Translations under genes and position numbers: made by a program
Notes under the pieces: generated by a model
The model's input: the letters and a program-made list of their open reading frames with translations, nothing else
Told to the model about the DNA's origin: nothing
Database searches by the model: none
Assembly (NCBI GenBank): GCA_017526045.1
Contig: JAFXRX010000305.1
Location: 1 to 11,984, forward strand
From: Opitutales bacterium
Lineage (GTDB): Bacteria > Verrucomicrobiota > Verrucomicrobiia > Opitutales > Intestinicryptomonadaceae
Direction: 5' to 3'
DNA: 11,984 nt
Part shown: piece after piece, positions 1-6,020 of the stretch
How the letters are laid out: each line of letters begins with the position of its first letter
Position numbering within the stretch: the first letter of the stretch is position 1

Positions 1-1
1 G

Positions 2-1591
2 CTTCTTCCAGTTTTCGGGCAGCTTCACGCCTTCCAAGAGCTCCTCTTCGCTTGCGTTGTACCAATACGCAGTGCCGAATTTTTCGACCTTGCTTGCGAT
101 TGCCTTTACGACTTCGGCGTCGAGATACGCCTTGCCGTCGGCGTCGTAGAAAGCGGGAATTGGCACGCCCCAAACCCTCTGTCGGGAAATGCACCAATCG
201 GGGCGCGACTCGACCGCGCCGCGAATTCTGTTCTCGCCGCTTGCGGGCAGCCAGCTTACATCGGAAATTGCCTCGAGCGCCTTCTGCCTGAAACCGTTTT
301 TGTCGAGGGCGACAAACCACTGGTCCATCGCGCGGAAAATTACGGGCGTTTTCGACCTCCAGCAGTGCGGGTACTGGTGCGCGACTTTCGAAAGCTTCAA
401 AAGCGAGCCGTTTGCCTCGATAATCTGCAGGACTTTTATGTTCGCCAAATTCTTGCCGTTTTCCTCCAGCACGCTCGTGCCGACAAGCTCTTTGGGAACC
501 CTGCCGTCGTCGACATATTTTCCGTCGTCGTCGAGCGGGCAGTAGATTTCCCAGCCGTTTTCAAGGCCTGTCAGATAGTCTTCCAAGCCGTGGCCCGGGG
601 CGGTGTGGACGCAGCCGGTGCCCGAATCCATCGTAACATACCTCGCGGCGGCAATGGGCGCGGCGCGGTCGATAAACGGGTGGCGGGCGTTCAAGCCGAC
701 GAGCTGCTGGCCTTTTGCAAGCGGACTAATTTGCGCGTCTTCAAACTTCAAGTCCGCCGCAAACTGCTCAGCAAGCGGCATCGCGACAATGAAAGTGCGC
801 CCTGATGCCGAAACCGTTGCATACTCGACGTCGGGGTGGACTGCAATGCCCAAGTTCGCGGGCAAAGTCCACGGGGTCGTCGTCCAAATTACAACTTCGG
901 CGTTTTCAAGGCCGAGCTTTTTATTTGCGTCGCCGTCGAGCTTAAACGCAACCCAGATTGAGGGCGAGACGTGGTCTTTATATTCGATTTCGGCCTCCGC
1001 GAGCGCGGTGCGGCAGGGGATGGACCAATAAACGGGCTTCTTGCTGCGGTAAACCAGACCCTTTTCGATAAAGGCGGCAAACGTGCGCAGAATTTCAGCC
1101 TCGTATTCGTGCGACATCGTTTTGTATTCGTGCTCCCAGTCCGCCAATACGCCAAGGCGCAGAAACTGCTTCGTCTGCTTTTCTATAAAAGACCTCGAAA
1201 ACTTCGCGCACTCCTCGCGCAGCTCCGCGACGGGCAAAACGCGGTTTTCCTCGCGCAGCATTTTTGCGACCTTGTGCTCGATTGGCAGCCCGTGGCAGTC
1301 CCAGCCCGGGCAATACGGCGTGGCAAAACCGCGCATGGACTTGTAGCGCAGAATGATGTCCTTTAAAATTTTGTTGAGGGCGGTACCGATGTGCACGTCG
1401 CCGTTTGTGAACGGCGGGCCGTCGTGCAAAACGAATTTCGGCTTGCCCGCGTTTTTCTTTTGAATTCTGCCGTACAAGCCGGTCTGCTTCCAAAAATCTA
1501 TGCGGGCGGGCTCGCGCTTTACGAGGTCGCCCCTCATGGGGAAGCCTGTTTTCGGCAAATTCAATGAATTTTTAAAATCTTTCTCAGACAT
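2..1591 (-). CDS. ileS: Isoleucyl-tRNA synthetase, N-terminal 530 residues (runs off left edge)
   Basis: Cytoplasmic class I synthetase that charges tRNA-Ile with isoleucine. The reading frame is open from ATG at 1591 to the window edge, about 530 residues against the usual 900-950, so the C-terminal KMSKS loop and anticodon-binding part lie outside. Visible motifs: HDGPPFTNG then HIGT (residues 67-70), GWDCHGLPIEHK (96-107), a zinc-like CP region, WTTTPWTLPAN (236-246) and GTGCVHTAPGHG (324-335) of the CP1 editing domain, and DWCISRQRVWGVPIP near residue 480. The catalytic signature normally reads HIGH; here the fourth position is Thr70 (codon ACC at 1384-1382). All other family motifs look intact, so I expect an active enzyme. 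There is no clear Shine-Dalgarno; the start is preceded by TAGTAAAAA. It lies 52 bp downstream of the exported coiled-coil gene and may be co-transcribed with it. Confidence 0.97.
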   Translation of the reverse strand, partial: MSEKDFKNSLNLPKTGFPMRGDLVKREPARIDFWKQTGLYGRIQKKNAGKPKFVLHDGPPFTNGDVHIGTALNKILKDIILRYKSMRGFATPYCPGWDCHGLPIEHKVAKMLREENRVLPVAELREECAKFSRSFIEKQTKQFLRLGVLADWEHEYKTMSHEYEAEILRTFAAFIEKGLVYRSKKPVYWSIPCRTALAEAEIEYKDHVSPSIWVAFKLDGDANKKLGLENAEVVIWTTTPWTLPANLGIAVHPDVEYATVSASGRTFIVAMPLAEQFAADLKFEDAQISPLAKGQQLVGLNARHPFIDRAAPIAAARYVTMDSGTGCVHTAPGHGLEDYLTGLENGWEIYCPLDDDGKYVDDGRVPKELVGTSVLEENGKNLANIKVLQIIEANGSLLKLSKVAHQYPHCWRSKTPVIFRAMDQWFVALDKNGFRQKALEAISDVSWLPASGENRIRGAVESRPDWCISRQRVWGVPIPAFYDADGKAYLDAEVVKAIASKVEKFGTAYWYNASEEELLEGVKLPENWKK

Positions 1592-1643
1592 TTTTTACTA
1601 TATATTCAAAAATTTTTCGTTTTATTGCAGAATAGCCCGAAAA

Positions 1644-2183
1644 TCAGAAAGGAAAAGCCTTGTTCCAAAACGACGAGCCGCCCTGCTTTTCGCCTTCTTT
1701 TTCAGACTGCTTTTCAGGCTTCGCCTCAGCCTGCTTGTTTTCTGCGTCTGGCAGCGTTTTTTCGGGAATGCCCTCTTCGCTTTCGCGGCGGGACTCCATG
1801 CGGCGCCTTGCCTGGAAGTATTCGTTTTCCTTGTCGAAAGTTTCTTTTGCCGGCGCGCCCGAGGAGGCTGCGGCGGCAGGCAGCGCGGGGGCCGCGGCGG
1901 AGGCCGCTTCAGCGGGCAATTCTATTTTTGGCAGCTCCTTTGCTTTTTCGAGCTCGTCCTTGAGGCGGCGTATTTCCGCGCGGAGCTTGTTTTGGCGCTG
2001 CATGCTCTCCGCGAGTGCTTTGTAATAGTCGGCTTCAAGCTCGGAGACTTTCTGCTTCAGCGCGGCGATTTCGCTTTTAAGAGCCGCCGCGTCATCTCCT
2101 CCGCCTGCCTGCTGCGCGCAAAGTGGCGCAATGCCCGCCATTGCGAAAATTGAAAAGGCTATTGCTGCTAATAAATTTTTCAT
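1644..2183 (-). CDS. Exported coiled-coil protein of unknown function
   Basis: A 179-residue protein that I do not recognise. It begins with a signal peptide (two basic-flanked residues, hydrophobic stretch about residues 4-20, probable cleavage after Ala23 in LCA-QQ). No lipobox is seen, although Cys22 lies just before the cleavage site. Residues about 34-84 form a strong predicted coiled coil with regular A/L/I spacing (SEIAALKQKVSELEADYYKAL). An Ala/Pro linker (89-112) and a highly charged Glu/Lys/Arg/Gln tail follow, ending in an aromatic WNKAFPF. The look is that of a periplasmic spacer or scaffold protein, but no enzymatic motif is present. It follows a 191-bp gap with the terminator of the preceding gene, so it should have its own promoter, and it is followed 52 bp later by ileS. 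Codon use matches its neighbours. That it is a real gene is supported by the signal peptide and coiled-coil structure; the function is unknown. Confidence 0.8.
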   Translation of the reverse strand: MKNLLAAIAFSIFAMAGIAPLCAQQAGGGDDAAALKSEIAALKQKVSELEADYYKALAESMQRQNKLRAEIRRLKDELEKAKELPKIELPAEAASAAAPALPAAAASSGAPAKETFDKENEYFQARRRMESRRESEEGIPEKTLPDAENKQAEAKPEKQSEKEGEKQGGSSFWNKAFPF

Positions 2184-2251
2184 TTTGTAAGATGAAATAG
2201 ATTTTTAAAATTCGTTCAACATAAAAACTTAAAATTCCGCATATTGCCGAT

Positions 2252-2271
2252 TTTTTTCCGCGCGGAAAAAA
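2252..2271. repeat. 20-bp perfect palindrome (TTTTTTCCGCGCGGAAAAAA)
   Basis: This is a perfect, loopless palindrome, about 70 bp upstream of the exported coiled-coil gene and downstream of the thioredoxin terminator. A loopless dyad suits a dimeric DNA-binding protein better than an RNA hairpin, but a hairpin with a small CGCG loop is also possible. The flanks are simple A/T runs, so part of the symmetry may be chance. Confidence 0.45.
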
Positions 2272-2300
2272 GCCCGATTTTTTGCGCTAAAAAACGCCGC

Positions 2301-2360
2301 AAAAATTAAAAAAAACGCAAAAAAAACGTAAAATTTGGGCAAATTTTACGCGTTTTTTGC
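2301..2360 (-). terminator. Intrinsic terminator of the thioredoxin-like gene
   Basis: On the minus strand, starting 15 nt after the stop codon at 2375, two 20-nt arms (2341-2360 and 2317-2336) pair at 18 of 20 positions around a GCCC loop. A T-rich run, GTTTTTTTTAATTTTT (2316-2301), follows at once. This is a clear rho-independent terminator and separates the upstream genes from the exported coiled-coil gene and ileS. Confidence 0.85.
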
Positions 2361-2374
2361 ATGCTTTTTGCTGA

Positions 2375-2863
2375 TTATTTTGCGTTTTTTAGCATGTCCG
2401 CGGAAGTTTTTACGAAGTCGAAAAACTTTTTCGGGGTGTCCGCGGACGCATAGCCAAACTGGACGCTTTTGCCTGTTTTTGCGTCAACCAAGACCAAAGT
2501 CGGGAAGCCCTCGATGCCGAATTTTTGCGCGAGAGCCTGGTTCTTTTTCATCTGCTCGGGGTTTGCGCCCGCGCGCGGGAAATCGCACAAAACCATGACG
2601 TAATTTTTGTCGGCGTAATTTATGAATTCGCGCTTTGAAAGCGTGTCTTTTTCGAGCTTCTTGCACCAGATGCACCAGTCGGAGCCCGTAAACAAAACGA
2701 TTAGCGGCTTATTCTCCGCCTTCGCCTTCGACAATGCCGCATCGTAGTCCAGAAGCCAGTTTGCGTATTTTTTGCCCGCGGGCTGGGATTTTTCCGCGGC
2801 GAAAGAAAAGCCGAAAAGCATCGGCAAAAGAGCAAAAACCAGGAATTTTTTTAGGATTTTCAT
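2375..2863 (-). CDS. Exported thioredoxin-like protein (Thioredoxin_7 type)
   Basis: A 162-residue thiol-disulfide protein that probably acts outside the cytoplasm. It has an N-terminal signal peptide (MKILKKF then a hydrophobic run, cleavage near residue 22). The thioredoxin fold carries GSDWCIWCKKLEKDTL, with redox cysteines Cys64 and Cys67 in a CIWC motif, and the cis-proline Pro121 in GFPT. The GSDWC..C pattern with a following KLEKD is typical of thioredoxin-like proteins in Verrucomicrobiota, Planctomycetota and Bacteroidota, which reduce or repair periplasmic disulfides or serve cytochrome maturation; the exact partner is not visible. It starts 44 bp after ribF with its own promoter candidate only 8 nt before the ATG and no Shine-Dalgarno, and it ends at a strong terminator. 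It could be read both from the upstream cluster and from its own promoter. Confidence 0.92.
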   Translation of the reverse strand: MKILKKFLVFALLPMLFGFSFAAEKSQPAGKKYANWLLDYDAALSKAKAENKPLIVLFTGSDWCIWCKKLEKDTLSKREFINYADKNYVMVLCDFPRAGANPEQMKKNQALAQKFGIEGFPTLVLVDAKTGKSVQFGYASADTPKKFFDFVKTSADMLKNAK

Positions 2864-2871
2864 AGGGAAAA

Positions 2872-2899
2872 ATTATCGAAATTTTTTGCGGAATGTTAA
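2872..2899 (-). promoter_or_regulatory. Candidate sigma-70 promoter for the thioredoxin-like gene, near-leaderless
   Basis: On the minus strand, TTAACA (2899-2894, 5/6 to consensus) and GATAAT (2877-2872, 5/6) are separated by 16 bp. The -10 box ends 8 nt before the ATG at 2863, so transcription would start at or within a base or two of the start codon. This fits the missing Shine-Dalgarno. Confidence 0.5.
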
Positions 2900-2907
2900 G
2901 ATTTTTC

Positions 2908-3849
2908 TTATAAAAGCCCGAAAAATTTTGTGGCCGCCGCTTTATCCTTTTGGATTTGCGCCTTCAGCTCCTCGACGGAGCCGAATTTTTCCTCGCCGCG
3001 CAAAAATTTCAGGAGCTCGACTTTGACGTTTGCGCCCTCGCCGAAGTTAGGGGTTCTAAACAAGTTGGTTTCGAGAACCGGCGCGGAGCCGCCGACAGTA
3101 GGCTTTGTCCCGAAATTTGCAACGCCCTCGAAAACTTCGCCTGTATCCGTATTTTCAAGGCGCGCCGCGTACGCGCCGAAAGCGGGCAGGCACTCAGCCG
3201 CGGGCTTTAAGTTGAGGGTGGGAAAGCCTATTTTGCGCCCAAGCCGCCCGCCGCATTCGATTTTGCCCGCGCAAAAATAGTTGCGGCCCGACATTTCCAA
3301 AAAAGAACCCATGTCGCCGCGGCGCAGAGCAGCGCGAAGGCGCGTGGAGCTTACAAATTCGCCGCCCTGCAAAACGCCGCCGACAGCCATCGTTTCGACG
3401 CCGCATTCCGCCGCCAATTTTTTAAGGCTCGACACATCCGCCGCCGCCTTCGCCCCGAACCTGAAATTCTCGCCCGTCACAACGCATTTCAAATTCGGAA
3501 ATTTTTTTAGGAGCGCGACGAAAAAATCGCGCGGGGGCATCGCGGCGAATTCGGGCGTGAAATCCTTGAAAAACACGGCGTCGGCGCCGCACTGCCTCAA
3601 GAGCTCCGCCCTGGTTTGCGGGGTGTAGATTAGGGCGCAGTCTCCGCCCCTTGCGGGCAAAACCTTTGAGGGGTGCGGGTAAAAAGTCAGGGCAAACGCC
3701 TTTGCGCCGAACCGCGCGGCGGCTTCTTTTGCGGTTTTGAGAACGAGGGCGTGCCCCTTGTGAACCGCGTCGAAAATTCCAATCGCGACGACGCATTTTT
3801 CTTTGCAAGCCGCGCCAAAATCAAAATTTTCTGCCCCTTTTATTTCCAT
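2908..3849 (-). CDS. ribF: Bifunctional riboflavin kinase / FAD synthetase
   Basis: A 313-residue cytoplasmic enzyme of usual length that converts riboflavin to FMN and then FAD. The N-terminal FAD synthetase half has GIFDAVHKGH (residues 24-33), LTFYPHP (55-61), GENFRFG (126-132) and SSTRLRAAL (167-175). The C-terminal flavokinase half has GRLGRKIGFPTLNL (201-214), GVANFGTKPTVGG (242-254) and LETNLF with the expected catalytic Glu260. The nucleotide-binding motif normally reads GxFDGxHxGH; here the inner Gly is Ala28, a mild variation. The frame is open further upstream, but that extension is only truB read in another frame. The ATG at 3849 is chosen because it gives a family-length protein and overlaps the truB stop by one base (TAATG), suggesting translational coupling. 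Confidence 0.96.
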   Translation of the reverse strand: MEIKGAENFDFGAACKEKCVVAIGIFDAVHKGHALVLKTAKEAAARFGAKAFALTFYPHPSKVLPARGGDCALIYTPQTRAELLRQCGADAVFFKDFTPEFAAMPPRDFFVALLKKFPNLKCVVTGENFRFGAKAAADVSSLKKLAAECGVETMAVGGVLQGGEFVSSTRLRAALRRGDMGSFLEMSGRNYFCAGKIECGGRLGRKIGFPTLNLKPAAECLPAFGAYAARLENTDTGEVFEGVANFGTKPTVGGSAPVLETNLFRTPNFGEGANVKVELLKFLRGEEKFGSVEELKAQIQKDKAAATKFFGLL

Positions 3850-4580
3850 TAAAAAACAATGCTCGGAACTGCGGAGTTCACTGGTATGAGAATTTTGCGT
3901 ATGGCAGACGGCGGCATTTGCTTGAGCTCTTCGAGGCTCACCGCGCCTGAGATGTCGAGGCTGCCGCTTTTTATTCTGCGCAGCGCGCTCATGTGGGCGC
4001 CGCAGCCGATTTTCGCGCCCAAGTCGTGGCAGACTGTGCGCACGTACGTGCCCTTGCTGCACGCAATTCTAAACTTCGCCTCTTTGGCTTCGGGGTTCCA
4101 TTCGAGAAGCTCGAATTTTGAAATGCGTATGAAGCGCGGCTCGCGCTCGACTTCCGCTCCCTTGCGCGCGAGCTTGTAAAGCGGCACGCCGCCAACTTTT
4201 TTTGCGGAAAACATTGGCGGGGTCTGGTACTGGTCGCCCAAAAACGACGCCATATATTTTTCCAAATCCTGCGCGGAAAGCTCTGGGACGGGCGAAGTTT
4301 TCACGACTTCGCCCTCGCAGTCCTGCGTGTTGGTTTCCTCGCCGAGCTTGAATGCGCCCTCGTAAACTTTGTCGACGCTCATCAAATATTGCGAGGCCTT
4401 CGTAGCCTTGCCGACCAGAATTATCAGAAGCCCCGTTGCGAGCGGGTCGAGAGTTCCCGCGTGGCCGACAGACCTCATTTTAAGCGCGTGGCGCACGCCG
4501 TTTACGACGTCGTGCGATGTGCAGCCGGACGCCTTGTCGATAAGTAAAATTCCCTCGTAGTCTGCGAGTTTGCTTTCCAT
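3849..4580 (-). CDS. truB: tRNA pseudouridine(55) synthase TruB, short form
   Basis: Converts U55 in the T-loop of elongator tRNAs to pseudouridine. The catalytic motif VGHAGTLDPLATGLL (residues 38-52) holds the nucleophile Asp45. Other family signatures are DKASGCTSHDVV (15-26), KVYEGAFKLGEETNTQD (71-87), TPPMFSAKKVGG and the SKGTYVRTVCHDLG block. At 243 residues it is about 60-70 shorter than the E. coli and B. subtilis enzymes and ends soon after the SLEEL region, so the C-terminal PUA RNA-binding domain is missing. Such short TruB proteins are known in several phyla, and the stop is natural (TAA overlapping the ribF ATG), so I do not regard it as broken. It starts 3 bp after the nrnA-like gene, with no clear Shine-Dalgarno, and is probably translated by coupling. 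Confidence 0.96.
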   Translation of the reverse strand: MESKLADYEGILLIDKASGCTSHDVVNGVRHALKMRSVGHAGTLDPLATGLLIILVGKATKASQYLMSVDKVYEGAFKLGEETNTQDCEGEVVKTSPVPELSAQDLEKYMASFLGDQYQTPPMFSAKKVGGVPLYKLARKGAEVEREPRFIRISKFELLEWNPEAKEAKFRIACSKGTYVRTVCHDLGAKIGCGAHMSALRRIKSGSLDISGAVSLEELKQMPPSAIRKILIPVNSAVPSIVF

Positions 4581-4583
4581 AAA

Positions 4584-5591
4584 TCAAATTTTCAAATGTT
4601 GCGCGACCGCCTTCAAAAATTCGGGGTAGAATTCGGCAAGAGGCTTGCCGGAATTAAAGCCCGCCGCCGCGAAATGCCCGCCGCCGCCAAAGAGGGCGGC
4701 AATTTCGTTCACGCGCGTTTCGGGGCGTTTTGAGCGCAGGGAGCCCTTAACTCCGCCCTCGGGCAGCTCCTCCAAAAGCGCGGCGACTTCAACGCCGTCG
4801 ATGTTGCGCGCGTAGTCCACAAGCCCGTCGCTGTCCTCTTTGCAGGAGCCCGTTCTTTCGTAAACGCCGCAGGGCAAAACGCCGACGCAAACCCTGCCGC
4901 CAAAATGCATTTCAAGCGACTGCAAGAACTCCGCCAAAAGCTTCATCCTCCCGAATTTTTCGCGCTGGTAAAGCTTTATCGAAACTTCCGCGGGGTCCGC
5001 CCCCGCCTCGACGAGCCTCGATGCGATTTCGAACGAGCGCAAGTCGGTATTGGAAGTCGTCAGCTGCCTGGTGTCCATCATGAGCGCGACGTAAAGCGCG
5101 TTTGCGATTTCAGGCGGAAAATCTATGTTATTGTCAAACATAAGCCCCGCCAAGAGCGCGCCGGTCGCCGTCGCGGAGGGCTCGATAATGTTTGCGCGGG
5201 CGTAGGGCTTGTTTGAGACGTGGTGGTCGAAGCAGGCGGCGGGAGTCGGGAAGAGCGCGCTCAAATTTTCGCTCGTGCGCTTCAAGTCCGCGCAGTCGAC
5301 AGTTATTATTTCAAAAGATTTGTCGCAAAAATCGTCGGCTGGCAGAAAAGTTTCGCCGCAAATAAAGTCTTTGTACAAAAACGGGACTTCGTGCTTGTTT
5401 ATGCACACGACGCTCTCCGCGCCGAATTTGCGCAGCAAAAAAGCCATCGCGACCTGCGAGCCTATGCAGTCCCCGTCGGGGCGCATGTGCCCCGCGACCG
5501 CGAATTTGCCGCCGCGGACGGTTTTCAAAAAATCCGAAAACGCAGCGCCGCTGTTCGGGAAAAATTTTTTGTCTTTCGGATTGTTTGGCAT
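4584..5591 (-). CDS. nrnA: DHH-family phosphoesterase, NrnA-like oligoribonuclease / pAp phosphatase
   Basis: A 335-residue cytoplasmic Mn-dependent phosphoesterase. The DHH domain has HMRPDGDCIGS (H35, D39, D41), VDCAD (98-102), DHH (122-124) and the MMDT motif with D173. The DHHA1 domain carries the GGGGHFAAAGF substrate loop (302-311). This arrangement is that of NrnA, which degrades nano-RNA and dephosphorylates 3'-phosphoadenosine 5'-phosphate. The loop after MMDT reads RQLTTSNT instead of the more usual DTGxFxxSNT, so substrate preference could differ. Its place between rbfA and truB is a common arrangement for NrnA and supports the name over RecJ, which is longer. It starts 14 bp after the rbfA stop; upstream sequence is A/T-rich without a Shine-Dalgarno. 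The family assignment is firm; the exact substrate is inferred. Confidence 0.93.
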   Translation of the reverse strand: MPNNPKDKKFFPNSGAAFSDFLKTVRGGKFAVAGHMRPDGDCIGSQVAMAFLLRKFGAESVVCINKHEVPFLYKDFICGETFLPADDFCDKSFEIITVDCADLKRTSENLSALFPTPAACFDHHVSNKPYARANIIEPSATATGALLAGLMFDNNIDFPPEIANALYVALMMDTRQLTTSNTDLRSFEIASRLVEAGADPAEVSIKLYQREKFGRMKLLAEFLQSLEMHFGGRVCVGVLPCGVYERTGSCKEDSDGLVDYARNIDGVEVAALLEELPEGGVKGSLRSKRPETRVNEIAALFGGGGHFAAAGFNSGKPLAEFYPEFLKAVAQHLKI

Positions 5592-5605
5592 TTTTTCGGA
5601 AAAAT

Positions 5606-5998
5606 TTAATCGCCCGCGCCTTTTTTTTCTTCTTTTTCGACGCCTTCCGCGGGCCGGCTTTCGGCTTTTTCAAGCTCCTCAATCAAGTCCATGACGCGCG
5701 CCCCCCTTTCAAAGGAATAGTCGTAGACAAAGTCCAAGTCGGGGGTGTATTTGAGGGTGATTTTTTTCATCATCAGGGTTTTCAGCTCGTTTTTGATTTT
5801 CGCCAAGAACCTGCCCGCCTGCGCGGCGCCCTCGCGCCCGCCGATTGCGGAATAGTAAATGCGCGCGGTGCGCAAGTCGGGGGCGACGTCGGCGTGCGTC
5901 AGCGTTATCGAAACCGACTCCGCGCGCCACCTCGAATGCAAAATGCCGCTCAGCTCCCTCAAAACGAGCTCACCAACTCTGACGACTCTGCTGTTCAT
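5606..5998 (-). CDS. rbfA: 30S ribosome-binding factor A
   Basis: Small KH-fold factor that binds immature 30S subunits and helps process and fold the 16S rRNA 5' end. The 130-residue product matches family length. Typical elements are RVGELVLRELSGIL at the N-terminus, SVSITLTHADVAPDLRTARIYYS (residues 28-50) with the family's DL..A..Y core, and LKYTPDLDFVYDYSFERG (82-99) followed by a final helix. A charged Glu/Lys tail (about 117-130) follows. The frame is open back to 6088, but that part only reads through the infB 3' end in another frame; the ATG at 5998, 22 bp after the infB stop, gives the family N-terminus MNSRVVRVGE. No strong Shine-Dalgarno is visible. Confidence 0.95.
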   Translation of the reverse strand: MNSRVVRVGELVLRELSGILHSRWRAESVSITLTHADVAPDLRTARIYYSAIGGREGAAQAGRFLAKIKNELKTLMMKKITLKYTPDLDFVYDYSFERGARVMDLIEELEKAESRPAEGVEKEEKKGAGD

Positions 5999-6020
5999 TT
6001 TTTGCCGGTTGCCAAAGCGA

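Noticed and set aside
365..1366. Several plus-strand frames opposite ileS
   Set aside because: The minus-strand frame is a complete, motif-rich IleRS; the opposite frames show no family features.
3850..4062. N-terminal extension of ribF by 71 codons
   Set aside because: It only reads the truB 3' region in another frame; RibF family length and the coupled TAATG support the start at 3849.
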